Notes under the pieces: model-generated | Told to the model about the DNA's origin: nothing | The model's database searches: none | What the model saw: the letters and a program-made list of their open reading frames with translations, nothing else | Translations under genes and position numbers: made by a program | Origin: Malania oleifera | Taxonomy: Eukaryota; Streptophyta; Magnoliopsida; Santalales; Ximeniaceae | Direction of reading: 5' to 3' | Length of the DNA stretch: 64,000 nt | Assembly: GCF_029873635.1 (NCBI RefSeq) | Contig: NC_080418.1 | Coordinates: 10,988,062 to 11,052,061, forward strand | Shown here: positions 47,078 to 59,718 of the stretch, one piece after another | Numbering within the stretch: the stretch's first letter is position 1 | Layout of the letters: each line of letters opens with the position of its first letter

Positions 47078-48019
47078 TGATTACGTGCTTAAACTACATA
47101 ATTAGGTACTTTAATTCATGCATGGAGGCTTATATTTTTAATCAAATACCTAATTACTCTCAATATTTTAACACGGTGTCCTATTTATAATATTTGGGTT
47201 TTATTGAGTAATTTATGAAATTTTGTCATTTTTTATTGTAGGAAAATTATCGGGAGCTAAAATCGATACCAGTTCGTAATTCGCGCATAATTTTTTCGTC
47301 GAGCTCCGATCGAGACAATTTAAAATTTTGAAAAAAAATAAGAAGATTATCTACAATTTTTGTGTTTTGAGCTTTGAGAGAAACACACTTTAAGATGTCC
47401 AAAATCATCCTCGTTTGCTAAGAATAAAATAAAGAAGAAAGAAGAAAAGGGAAGCAAAAAAAAAAAAAAAAAGCTACCTGATGTGACCCGGCCAAGCAGC
47501 CGGGTCCAAACCTTCTCCTGGCGCATGTTGGTAGGGCTTGCTTCCCCTCTCCCTTTATATTCTCTTTTTTCTCTCCAGCGCCAGGGCCCCTCTTCATTAT
47601 TCTCTCCTTCCTCTTCCTTCTTCCTTTCTTCCTCTTCTTCTCTCCTTTTTCCTTTCCCTTCTCTTCCCTTTCTCCTTCCCTTCCTGCTGTCAACCGAAGC
47701 CTTACCCTTTGAACTCTCTTCTCCTTCTCTTTCTCTCCCTTACTCTTTCCTTCCCCAGTTGCTGCAAACAAGCCCCACACTCGAGCGAATCTTCCTTGCT
47801 ACTTTACTGTGTGCTGTTGCTGAAGTCGTGAAGATCCTCACGGCCTGCTCCTCTCCTCTCAGCTACTGCTGCAACTCAAGAATCTCCTAGACCCGAGGCT
47901 CCTTACTACGTGTTCTCTCTATGGTCTGCTCCCAATTACTGCTGCTCTCCGTCTTCTCCTTAGCGTGCTGCAGCACCCGAGACTTGCAACTGCTACATCA
48001 CTCGTGGGCCAACCATCTT

Positions 48020-48083
<64 letters not shown>

Positions 48084-48597
48084 TTTCTCTTTTTATTTAG
48101 TTGTTTTTTTTGTTCTTACCTCTAAATAATTGAATAATTGCTATGTTTTGTTAGCAGAATTTTAATTAAAGTTTTAATTTTTAATTCTTGTTTGATTATT
48201 ATCATTTAAATCAAGTAATTTCTATTTTGTCTTATTTAACATTATCATTGGACTTAACTTGCTTGGGTTATTTTTTTTAATTATTAAAGTTTGGTTTGGT
48301 TTCTTGAGAAAAAAAGAGCATAAAATTCGAAAAGAGAAATTTTTTTTTTTTTTTTTGTAGGATTTAAATTTGCCGTTTTTCTTTTAAGATTAAATTGTGT
48401 TGGGTCTTCTTTAAGTTAAAGGCAATTTAGCTAAAGTTTGAATTTTTATTATGCTTCCGGTTATCGTTAATTGTTAGGAAGTTAATTTTTGTTCTTGCTT
48501 GCGTTAAAATTTATTTCTTTTTGTGTTCGATTGAGTTTTTTCTAATTGCATGCTTAATTTAAAGAGGAAAGATATTATCTTTAGTTTTTATTCCGAA
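47078..48597 (+). mobile_element. 3' LTR of the TR-GAG-type element, cut by a Copia insertion
   Basis: Starts TGATTACG after the polypurine tract and matches 26423-28050 with small differences, including one in place of two A-rich blocks and a (TC)n at about 48024-48082. It stops at ATTCCGAA (48597), exactly where a minus-strand Sirevirus-like LTR begins. The expected last 300 bp lie beyond that element and are not in the window. Confidence 0.88.
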
Positions 48598-50387
48598 TGT
48601 TAGCTTTACCGTGATCCTAAGAGGGGGGGTGAATTGGTATTTTTAAATATAATCCCTAGGTGAATGTTCTAACACTAGTATGTTCACGACCTTAAGGACA
48701 ATCTAGTGCAAGTAAAGCAAATATGCCAGAATTTAAATAAAGCAATTTAATCAATGCCACATGCACCAGAAAGTAGTAAAGTAAAAGTGACACACAAAGA
48801 TGTTATCAAGGCCAATTGCCTATGTCCCTGTCTTGGCTTACAAGCGTAAGGATTACCACTATAACTTGCTCACTTAAACGGGTGGTGTGACACCAATACA
48901 AACTAGGTCAATTAGTACAGGGCTAACCTCAACCTTTACCCCAATCATTATCGAGCAGGATTACCACCCCATCAGGCCACGCCTAGAAACACTCAAATTT
49001 TACAATCAAATGGTTCAAATAAAAGTGCTTTCAAGTAAAGTAGATTTGTACCCAAATGTGCTCAATCACATACACATCAATAGCATGAATATAAGGTAAG
49101 TTCAGTGATGCAAGATATGTTCAATCAATACTCAACACAGTATTATCAGTATGAAGCTCAAGAGTATTCAACACAATACAATTAGTATGATGTACAAGAA
49201 TATTCAACACAAACAAAGTCTTGGAATCTAGACAAGATATTTCAGTAGCATATCAATATTCCAAGCAGGCCAAACATATAATCAAACTAGTTCTAAAATG
49301 GCTTTCCTCAATGAAATAGGCACAATACTAGTTTGAAAAAATTACTTGCTTGTTTGAAAAACCTTTGCACACTAAAAGCAAAGCTCTTGGACACTTGCAA
49401 TGGAATGCAAATATCCTAAGCTTTCTTGGTTTAATCCCACTCAAGATTTATAAAAGAGAAATTCGTGGGATAAACGTAAACTAGACTCCCAAAAAATCAA
49501 TCTCAAGCACACACACAAGTGGTATTAGCATAGAATAACAATCACATAAGCACAAGAGAAACTCTCACACTCTCTAATTTTTGAATGGATACAAGGTATG
49601 AGAGTATTTGGATAAAGGAAGATTTTTCAGTAGTGAGAGTTTTTGGTTAATCACTTTTTGCTAATCACCTCCTAATCATGCAAAGGAAGCCATATATATA
49701 GGCAGGTAAAAAATTATAACGGTTCAGGACAAAATGGGCATTATAAAAAAAGTCCCAAATAATTAAAATCCAATTAGCCTTATTTAACCCAGTTTACTGT
49801 GGTTAATTTAATTTTAACCAGCTGGGGTTCGGGTCGCTGAACCTAGGTTCGGTCGCCCGACAAGACACATACAGAGAAGTTTTTCAAATAAGTTCGGTCA
49901 CCCGAATAGAGGTTCGGCAGCCCGAATCAAAGTCAGTAGCCAAGCTACATTATTTCGGGTGCTCGGTCCAATGTTTGATGGCCTGAACGCATGAGTTCAG
50001 TCGCCCAAGGGTCTTTTTGAACTACAACCATCGGTTGCCCGGGTTGGTGAAAAGTTCCTGTTGAATCAGGTGTAATCCCAAGAGGGGGGGGGGGGGAATT
50101 GGGTATTTAAAAAAAACTTGAATCTTTTTACCACTTAATTCCTACTTATATATTTACCAATGAGTTCTTATTACTCAATTAATTATGTGCACTGCTGTCC
50201 AACCTATACATGCAATATAAACAATTTAAATGAAGTGTTGAAAGCAAAGAGTAAAGGGAAGAGAGAAGACAAACATGGTTTTTACAAGGTTTAGCCGACT
50301 TGGCCTACGTCCTCGCCTTGAGCAACCACTCAAGGATTTCACTAAATCCCTGCTCCTTAAATTGGGATGGAACTTCCCTTACAATTC

Positions 50388-50485
50388 GCTGCTTACAAGA
50401 GGTACAACTCTCTCCTACTCCACTGCTTACAAGAGGTACAACTCCCTCATAATCTGCTGCTTATAAGAGGTACAACTTCCTCCTT
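50388..50485 (-). repeat. Three-copy 36-bp repeat in the solo LTR
   Basis: CTGCTTACAAGAGGTACAAC followed by TCYCTCCT recurs at about 50388, 50424 and 50456. Confidence 0.75.
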
Positions 50486-50866
50486 ACACCCGGTTCACAA
50501 ACCGAACCGTGAATACAATGAGTCTGTAAAACACTCAAAATTGCTTCCAACAAAAGTTAGTGAGTACAATTCAAATTCCAAATACATTAACATATGATTA
50601 AACTTGAAGCTCAAAATGTATGAAACGATGCAATCGTCTATATATGATATGCTTCAACACACAAATCCCTCTTTAATAAAAAACTCCCAGGTAAAGATAT
50701 ATTTGAAATGCTTTGGAGTATATTAGGGTTCTAGTTCACTTTGTAAAGATGCACAAATATATCTAATGTGAACTTGTTAAAAGCTTTATCTTGAATATTT
50801 TATCAATCTATATGAAAAAGCTTTCTTTCAAATATTTAATCACAACCCAATCTTTGTAATTTGCAA

Positions 50867-50910
<44 letters not shown>

Positions 50911-51687
50911 GATATGTAATTCAAAGATCAAAATACTAAGTATAAGGTTTTGCAAACAAAATATCCCTCAATAAAATAAATATTTATGAATACCAAGGAT
51001 ATATATTCAAGTGTTTTAATATATCTAAAATATGAATCCTTTAACTGAATACACACTTGAATCAAACTATTCAATCAATGACAAAACCTTAATCAAGTAG
51101 TGAGATAATCCAAATAATTTATGTCAAAATATACTCACTATCAATCACCCGGCTTATTTCAACAATATATTTGGAATGAGAAGTTCTTTGAAAAATAGAT
51201 ATACTCTTGAATCAAACACTATTCAACCAATGTATATGCATATTTATATTCAACCATACTCAAGTAATGATCTTGTTAAAAAAAATATTTATATGTATAT
51301 GCACATTCAAGACCAATTTCTATAATGATATTCAATAACAAGTAATGAGTTGAGAAGTTCTTGAAAATAATAACTTGAATGATCAAACATCAATACTAGA
51401 ATGAAAAACAAGATGAGTAAACAAGTTCCCTTCGAGATTCCGAGTTGATTTGCCAAAGCTTGATGAGTAGAAGTTGAAGTGTAGGCAATCGTATATCATC
51501 CGCTCAAGTTTCTCTATTCTCTTTCAATGAGATGTGTTCTTCTCTTCTTATGTCTCTTAGCTTCGTTCTAGGGTTTAGATATTCAGTATATATAGTGTTT
51601 TACCCTTAGAATTGATCTCAACTGTTGGATCAAAGAAACAGCTCGTGAGTTCTTTTAATAAAAATCAAAATTTTAAGTTTCCCACAA

Positions 51688-51952
51688 GTTCAGGCGACTG
51701 AGGTCGAAGCCCAAGTGACCGAAGTTTCTTAAACCTTTGAAAAATTAATGTGGAATACAAGGTCAGGTGCCTAAAGAGAGGTTCAGGCTCCTGAAGTGAC
51801 CAGTTCAAGCGCCTGAAGTCCCAAGGTTAGGAGACCGAAGTGTCTCGGCCAACTTGCTGTGTTTCACATTAATTCTTCAGGCTACTGAACTTAATCTTCA
51901 GGCTCTTAAAGAAATTCTTCAGGCGACTGAGGTTGAGTTCAGGCTACCAAAG
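51688..51952 (-). promoter_or_regulatory. Cluster of TTCAGGCGCCTGAA-type motifs in U3
   Basis: About ten half- or full-palindromes such as TTCAGGCGACTGAGG, TTCAGGCTCCTGAAG and TTCAAGCGCCTGAAG in 265 bp, upstream (minus strand) of the TATA-like box near 51589. Confidence 0.7.
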
Positions 51953-52897
51953 TCCCCTTTTTCTCAGTTTTTCTTTTCTAATTTAAAAATCTACTTTGCT
52001 CTCTTTCTTGGGTCTTTTATAAAACGCATTTTTCATGATTTTAAAAGTATTTTTAAGTCCATGAAAGTCCCCTAATGATATACATGAAATGCATGATTCC
52101 TAAAATCATTATAAGTTATGTTGAGCCTCAAATAAAATCATATGAAAATGTAAGTACATGAGTTCTAAATACCCATTCCCAAGATATTCTTAAACTTTGC
52201 CACTTGCATCTTGATTCTCGTACTCTTTGAGTTCCAAGGATCTTGTCAAGATATGTCAGCTTTACTTTATGGCTTCCATGACTCGTTATCTTTCTGTGCA
52301 TGCTTAATATAGGTCCTGTTCACAAACTCAATGCACAGATCAAATACCAAGTGATTTTTTATTATCAAAACCGGATTGGATTCATAGAGTCAACTGTTCC
52401 CTTTAAAGGGTGGGCCGGGGAAGGTATGCACAAAAAGGTTTGGCCGCCCGAGAGCCCAAGTCAACTGTTGTCTTATCAACAGTTTAGGCGCTCGAGGAGT
52501 TTTGAACTCTAGGGGTTCAGTTGCCCGAGATCTCTTAACTTGCTTAGTTTTGTTCAATTTTTTAGCACAATTATAATACACTCATATATTTTGTGTTGTG
52601 TGTGTGAGTAATGGAGCCTAGGGTCTTGCTATGGTCTAGTTGAGCTTACGCTATATCCTGTATGCATGATGTGTAGGTGATAAACATACAACCACAACGT
52701 AGCTTACTATTACAAATCCATATAAATCATTACAGACCGATATGATTTACAATTACAAAATACAAGTCTTCGCGGTCTTCTTGTTTCTTCAAGTGTTCTT
52801 CCTTGGGATATTTATTTGAACCTACACAAGCACTTGACAATCATCAAATATCAGTATTTGTCATTATCAAAATCAGATGCGACCTATGAGGTCAACA

Positions 52898-53486
52898 TCC
52901 TTCCCTTTTTTGATGATGACAAATACATCATGCAAAAAAATGGGTATAGCTTAAAGAAGCTCCTCCTAACAATATGCATCATGTATTTAACCCAAGTTTT
53001 TGCCCTATATCTCCCCCTTTTGGCAACAACAAAAAGGTCCATAGGAGCGAACACTCTAGGCAATGGATAAGTGTTACGTTTATATATTAGAAATTTTGGA
53101 AAGATTTGAAAAAATTTCGGTAGAGTGCCATTTTTAAATCGGACATTCCAAAATAACGCCTATATAAAACGTAACCTGTTTGAGTTTAAAATTCCTAACA
53201 ATTTATCCACAACTACTCAAACAGTTTAGTATGGTCCAGCAATCAAGTAAATGTTTCAATATCATCATGAAGTGGACAGGACAAAGAAGTTGTGCATTAC
53301 AAGTAGTAAGCAATATGCATTACACACAATAGGATCATTCTATAGATATAAGATATGTGCACGTAAGTAATAATCAATATTCACAAAGTTTAAGGCAAGT
53401 AAAAAAATCAACAATGAAATTGGTTTCTAAGACTTGCTATATTTCACTTGAGAGCTCCCCCTAAATTTATGCAAACTATGAAACAT
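52898..53486 (-). mobile_element. Internal region between pol and 3' LTR of the Sirevirus-like element
   Basis: Contains minus-strand TGTTGCCAAAAGGGGGAGAT near 53020 and a second purine tract at the LTR edge (52898-52912). No extra ORF is seen here, unlike the element at 33829. Confidence 0.65.
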
Positions 53487-54251
53487 CTAAGAAGCTTTTT
53501 TACTGTGCATTAGACCTAACTCACGTCTAATTTGAATGAACCTATCCTCAGGAAGTGGTTTAGTGAATATATTCGCCCATTGTTCATTTGTGCATACGAA
53601 CTCAAGAGCAACATCTCGTTTTTGCACATGATCATGAAGGAAATGATATCTAATCTCAATGTGTTTAGTTCGTGAATGTGAGATAGGATTTTTAGAAATG
53701 TTGATTGCCCTAGTATTATCACATTTAATTGATATTGTTTCATAGTGCAATCCGAAATCCCCAAGTTGTTGTTTCATATAAAGAGTTTGGGCACAACAAC
53801 TTCCAGCCGCAATATTTTCTGCTTCAGCTGTGGATAAGGCAACTAAGTTTTGTTTCTTGGAGAACCAAAAAACAAGAGGGTGTCCTAAGTAATGACAAGT
53901 GCCGCTAGTACTTTTCCTATCAACCTTACTACTAGCAAAGTCAGCGTCAGTATAACTAAGAATCTCAAAAGTAGTATGCTTAGGGTACCACAAGCCTAAC
54001 TCTATAGTCTTAACTAGATACCTAAGGATTCGTTTGACAACTTTTAAGTGAGATTCCTTAGGGGTAGCCTGAAACCTAGCACACGTACACACACTAAACA
54101 TAATATCAGGCCTACTAGCATTGAGATATAAGAGACTCTCAATCATGCCATGATGCAATTTTACGTCAACAGGAATTCCTTGCTCATCTTTATCGAGTTT
54201 AATGGAGGAGTTCATAGGTGTACCAAGAATTTTTCAATCTTCCATATTAAA
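53487..54251 (-). pseudogene. Copia RNase H (Sirevirus-like), cut at the duplication junction
   Basis: A 242-codon open stretch encodes the C-terminus of RT plus RNase H: LLYLNASRPDIMFSVCTCAR, LSYTDADFASSKVDRKSTSG, KKQNLVALSTAEAENIAAG, CDNTRAINISKNPISHSRTK and NIFTKPLPEDRFIQIRRELG. Upstream on the minus strand the frame reads FNMED, a TGA, then KILGTPM, and stops matching Copia at 54251, where the second copy of the 37478 segment begins. The rest of pol and the 5' LTR are missing here. The domain itself is well preserved, suggesting a young element. Confidence 0.92.
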
Positions 54252-54973
54252 TGCCTCTTATAATGCACGATCAACCAGTCTATTTTGGAAATCATCCACC
54301 ATACAAACAGCTCAATCTACAAGCACAAATCCATCACAAGATCATTTCTTATAACATAATCCCTAGGTCAGGATCCTTTGATCATGTTTCCTTCTTTGAT
54401 TGTTTCATTATGTGGTGCATACTAAAAGGAAAGAAATTAGACTTAGCCAGCGTTGTACTCAAATGTATGGTCATGAAGCTCGAATCTTTTAGAATTGGGC
54501 TTCCATATGGTGGCATTTTTTCGTTAGTTTTTGCTCATTTTCAAGTCCTCACTCCATTTTTAAAACTAGTGAAGTGAACCCATTACAACATATTCTCCTC
54601 CACTACTTTAAAGAGGATGGATTACAAGAAGTACACCGAGGGATGGATGTTTAGGGGTAATAGACCTACACAAACAGCACAAGAAGAACGTAATCCAGCT
54701 CCTAAAAAAGCTGATATGCCTACATGGTTTCATCCATTTTATCAGCATTATTCAAGCTCTAGTTTTGATATGAGGGATGTTTTTGCTTCTCTTCAAGACA
54801 AGATTGCCAATATTGATGATAAATAAACCTTACTAGATAAACTTCTTGAAAAAATCAAGCAACGTGTCACACAAAATGACACTGATTCAGATAAAGAAAG
54901 AAATGAAAATGATAATGAAGACTCTCAGGAAAAATTAGATGAAGAAGAAGAAGAAGAAGAAGAAGATAGTTAA
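54252..54973 (+). pseudogene. Second copy of the post-pol ORF, 5' part missing
   Basis: Carries the C-terminal 240 codons of the ORF at 37027-38202 with the same TGA and TAA stops and eight instead of nine tail Glu codons. It starts in mid-ORF at the duplication junction, so it cannot be expressed as the original. Confidence 0.85.
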
Positions 54974-55315
54974 ACAGATTCTAGTACTTGACTAAAAGAC
55001 TTTTGATGATGTTTGAACTTTTCATATGCTACACATGCTCAATTTATGAATGTATTATGCCTTTTTGTTGATGTCAAAAGGGGGAGTATTTGTGCACACA
55101 AAGTATATAAGTCCATGTATGAGTCTATGTTTCTAGTTTGTGAAATAGTTTGTTAAAATAGTTTGTTGAACTTTTATGTATTTGTTTCTACATGTCTATG
55201 TGGTTCAATGTTAAATATGAAATTATGTCTTAAGGACTATGCTTAATGATAAGGGGAGCTTTTTTTTTTTTTTATATCTTTGATTTTTCTTTGTCATCAT
55301 AAAAAAGGGGGAGAT

Positions 55316-58300
55316 TGTTGGCCTAACTAGGCTTACAACTCTTGATTTTGATGATAACAAGGTAAGGTTATCTAATGTGTTTCCAAGTGATACTATTTCA
55401 GGAAAAGGTGATTTGCTCAAACTACAAATGCCATATCTTAAAAGCTTACAAGGATCAAGGAACAAGGAAAGCATCACATAAAGAGATCCATAGTGAAAGC
55501 TCAGAAAAGTCTGAAAGATGCAATATCAGTGACACAAAGAACTCAAAGCAAAGAAGTGTCTCAAAGCAAAGAAAGTGTCAAATTTGTTTTTAGAGCAAAG
55601 CTTTGTAAGTACTTCAAGTTAATTCAAATATGATTTTTCATTTTGAAGCTCATTAGGAAAAGAGACATAGAGACCTTAGTTTAAGTCTTGGAACATGTTT
55701 TTCAAAGTTAAACAAGTTTATATTCCAAGATTAATTAAGAAAAAATGAGAGTTAAAAATATTTTTAAAAGAAGGAAAAGTGTAATGACCCGGAGAATAAT
55801 GGTATTTAAATAATAAAAGAAAGGGAAATGGAAATCGGAAATAGAAGGAGGCAGTTGACTTCGTCGACGAACCCTTTACGTTCATCGATGACGTTGCATT
55901 TTGGAAGGAATAATCGAGGGGAATTATCAGGGCCTCGTTGACAAATATAGGGGACTCGTCGATGAGGGTATGAGAGGACCTCGTTGACGAAGGTAAGATT
56001 CGTCGACGAGGAAATACCAAGAGAGGTTTTGAGCAGTTTGAATTTCGTCGACGAGGAGTGGGTTTCATCGACAAAATTATTAAAAGACTTGTCGACGAGA
56101 TGACATGGCTCGTCGACGAATCCAGTCCTATAAATATAAAAAAACTCAGATTTTTACTTCAAAATTAAGCAACCTCTCACACTCTCTCTCCCCTTTCGGC
56201 TCCCTCCTCTTCTCCCTTTGATTTTGGGCTGGATTTTCGCCGGTTCGAGGATCTGAAGCCACCACGACGCTACTGGGGAAGTTCTCTCCAAATCTACCGG
56301 AGCGGATCGTCGGTGGAACTCCGTTGAAAATCATCCTTGAGTTGAGGTAAGGCTTTTTAAGCCAAATTTGGTTTTACGGTAGTTATAGGAAATGACTTAC
56401 ACGTGAAAATATTGAAGTTTAGTTCTGGGAGTTTTCATTTCCAGGGTGTTGAGTTGGGAACCCTACGGGTACATGATAAATTTTTTAGGAGCTTTTCAAG
56501 AATGAGGTAAGGGGATAAACTAAGCTAGTATTTTATGAAAATTATCTATATTATTATAGCATTTGATTTCCGAAAAACAAATATATTTATATATATGATT
56601 TGTATTTGGGAAAATACTGGTGAAAATGATGGTATGTTGAATATGCGAAAAACGTGTTAGTGTGGCATGAGTAGAAATTGTTATGAAATACTGTTTTCTA
56701 GGAATGTGTTAATGATATGGATTTTTATAATGGAAAACCGGCATATGGGCTGAGATTTTGATATATTTGCCGGCGTATGGGCCGAGCTATGTGTATGATT
56801 TGCCGACGTACGGGCCGAGCTATGTGTATGATTTGCCGGCGTAAGGGCCGAGCTATGTGTATGATTTTCCAGCGTGTGGGCTGAGCTATAGATATGTTTG
56901 CCTGCGTATGGGCCGATCTATGGAAATGATTTGCCAGCGTACGGGCCGAGTTATGATAAAATGTGAAATACCAGCGTACGGGCCGATGATTTTCATGATA
57001 TACATATATATGCAAAATGATATGATTTATTTGATAATTAATGATATGAAATATCCATGTATCACAGTTTCAGTATATGTTATATGATATCAGAACCTAG
57101 TTGGTTTGGTCTTGGCTAGCACTTGCACGGTACCGTTGCTATGTGTCCATGGTTTTCGTGATCATGATATCTATGTTAACGCCGCTATACGAAGTGGTGT
57201 GAGATTGGACCGTCAATGTGGTTTTTAAGAAGTGTGTGAGCGCCCTTGGTGTACGGACCAGGTTAGGTAGACCCATTAGACTTACAGACTGTACTTTTGA
57301 CTTGGCATTGGTCGGCCAACCATTCTTAGGTCCCGCCTTCGGGCACATAACCAAGTCATGTGGGGGTAATACATGACAAAAATAGCTAACCTACCAGGAA
57401 ATTTTTTGTATTATTATTATTATTATATGAGATGAAATATGTTTATGAAAATGCAGTATGTTCTACCATGTTTTGATGATATATATGTTTTCCCAGATTT
57501 GACAAAATAGTTACTAAATATGTTCTGTTTGGTATATGTATAACACGGAATACTCATGTTGCCACATACTAGTATTAGTTTATTTCTCTTACTGAGAGGT
57601 GTCTCACCCCAAAATTTTATAAACTTTTCAAGAGCCCCAGATAGGAGAGTGGGAAAAGGCCCGCTGATTTAGTGCTGTTTGTCTGCCCTTTTTGAAGGGT
57701 AATTTTTAGTAGGGACAGTTGGATTTTGTGAGAAATGTCCCTAGATTTTGTTTTTGGGATGTATACATTGAAATACAGTGGATATAGTGACTGGTATTTA
57801 TGGTAATGTGTTGGTTGTTTTTGTATTTATAATATTGTGATTGTATGTTTCCTGGTGCTTAGGTTTCCGTTATGTGTTCTGATGTATCCTTGGTACCCAC
57901 GGGTCCAGGTAGATTATGATCTGCTGAGTTGAGTTTTGCAATTTTGTAAATAAAAAAAAGTGGAAATTAAGCAGGTCGTCACAAAATTTTTCTAGACAGA
58001 CAATTGTCTATATATGGACAGACGACTGACAAGTTTAAAGGACTTTATTTAAATAGACAAAAGCTAGACAGATGACTATCAAGTTATTGATAGACGACTA
58101 CAAGTGACAAATGAGACGTCTGTGTGTGTTTTGCCAACCGACTGAGTTGATCAGTGATAGACGACTGCCACCCTGAGGATAGCTGACTGCCACCTTTCTG
58201 TTTGTGAAATGTATGCATGAAATATATGGACAGACGACTGCCAGAGAGCACACAGTCGTTTGACTCGTGACAAAATTCAAATTTCTCAATGGGCATATTT

Positions 58301-59387
58301 TTAAATTTTCAATTACTTGAAGCCCAAATTATTTTAAAACTTGGACCCTACTCCAAGTAAACTTGTGGGACAAGTAAGAAACTTTTCTACATCTATAAAT
58401 ACCCTCAAGATACATTGATTTTACACACCAAAAAATCAATTCAGCAATCAAATTCTCTTTCAAAGCATTCTAAAATTCTGAAAGCTCTTTGTTGCTCACA
58501 CCATTCACGAAATTCTCAAAAAATCTATTGATTATCTCAATGATATTGGGCTTCAATTTTTAATTCTTTCATCCATTGAAAGATTCCTACAGTGATAAAA
58601 TTCTAGAGCTTCAATTTGAATTTCTTATTGTGAATTTAATGAAGTATATAGTTTGCAATCTGTACTAATCGCTATTGAGGAGCAAGTTCTTGTACGCCTT
58701 GCTTTAAATCTTTGTAACAGATTGATAGATGGTTTGAGAGTTGAATCTTTGACCAAACGAGGAGATATTGTTTAGAGAAGGCGGGCTCTAGCCTTATCCA
58801 AGGAGTGTTGTAATCGGTATTGTTCCGCCTGGTAAAGGAACGTGATAGTGAATCCTTTGGTGGTTTTTCCAAGGGAGAGGACGTAGGTTGTGTTGAAGCC
58901 GAATCTCGTAAAACCTTGTGTTCTTCGTTCTTCCCTACTCTTTACTTTTCAAAAAAATTTATAAATCATGTGGATGCTTTATTAAATTCTGAATTCTAAG
59001 TATTTGGTTATTAAATAGACCAGAAGGTAATTTGTTTTGGGTTGATCGGCATTGATTGCGGAAACCGAAAGGGACTACGTCGATTGATCATCCTTAACTT
59101 ATTAATCTGAAAATTTATTTAAAAACTGAACATTGGGAAGAAGTGAGTTTGTGATTAGTGACACAGGGCTTATACAAGTTTAGCAAAGTTTCATATTGAT
59201 ACAGGGCTATTGATTACAAGGAATAAGTGATTGATTATATTTTTTTTGTTGTGATTACTCTGGATTAACTTTGTGATTGTGTTTTGAGTATTAATTATTA
59301 TAATAACACAAAAGAATTAAAAAAAGGGAGGAATAAGATTTTTAAATCCCAATTCACCCCCCTCTTGGGAAAGTTATTCCAATTTTA
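55316..59387 (+). mobile_element. Copy 2 of the Copia 3' LTR with nested Gypsy solo LTR
   Basis: Same structure as 38546-42615: TGTTGGCC start after the polypurine tract, CCAATTTTA end, target copy GTTGT at 59388-59392. There is no matching 5' LTR in this copy. Confidence 0.93.
55780..57983 (+). mobile_element. Copy 2 of the first Gypsy solo LTR
   Basis: Repeats 39009-41212, including the TTCGTCGACGAA cluster (about 55860-56120), TATA box and the 33-bp array (about 56735-56995). Confidence 0.93.
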
Positions 59388-59392
59388 GTTGT

Positions 59393-59718
59393 CTTGGCAC
59401 CTAAAGTTATGGCTGAGACGGATGAAGTCAAAGAAAAACTAGAGGAAGCAAGCCTAGAAGTGAAACAGTCAATTATTGAGGAGGCTGATATTAATAAGAG
59501 TACAACCTATGGTACCTTATCCTTAAAGCTTGGCAGTCGTGGAACCGTCATTCCCGACTAGAATAAATGTGAAGGAGTCCAATGCTGAAGCAAATCCCCG
59601 CAGTGGTAAGATGACTGGTACACTTGATAAAGAGGGTGAGCAGAATGGTGAATGTTTAACTTTCTAGGAACTAGGTAAAATTTTTAATGCTAATACTTCT
59701 GAAGAACTAAAGGTAACT
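59393..59718 (+). pseudogene. Copy 2 of gag segment 3
   Basis: Identical by eye to 42621-42946, with the same stop and frame changes. Confidence 0.75.

Larger units (their letters stand above)
37478..47226. repeat. Direct duplication, copy 1 (part visible in both copies)
   Basis: This matches 54252-64000 almost base for base at an offset of 16,774 (varying by a few bases with microsatellite length). Copy 2 starts exactly at 54252 (TGCCTCTTATAATGCACG). By eye I count about three substitution-like differences and about a dozen length differences, nearly all in homopolymers or short repeats. The copies are in tandem, so the full unit would be 37478-54251. Confidence 0.97.
50059..52395 (-). mobile_element. 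Solo LTR of another Sirevirus-like family, nested in the previous LTR
   Basis: On the minus strand it starts AGTTGACTCTATGAATCC (first T mutated) and ends CTTGGGATTACACCTGATTCAACA; 2,337 bp. It is flanked by the exact target-site duplication GTTCC (50054-50058 and 52396-52400). It contains a cluster of TTCAGGCGACTGA-type motifs (51688-51952), a minus-strand TATATATA near 51589, an (AT)n run at 50877-50908, and a three-copy repeat at 50388-50485. Confidence 0.92.
48598..52897 (-). mobile_element. 3' LTR of a Sirevirus-like Copia (minus strand), interrupted
   Basis: On the minus strand it starts TGTTGACCTCATAGGTCGC at 52897, preceded by the polypurine-like AAAAAAGGGAAGGA, and ends GATCACGGTAAAGCTAACA at 48598. 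It is the same family as the solo LTR at 9305-11127 (shared ends and the GTCAACAGTTGACTTGGGCTC block). LTR sequence is 48598-50058 and 52396-52897. A minus-strand TATATATA lies near 49692. Confidence 0.88.
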
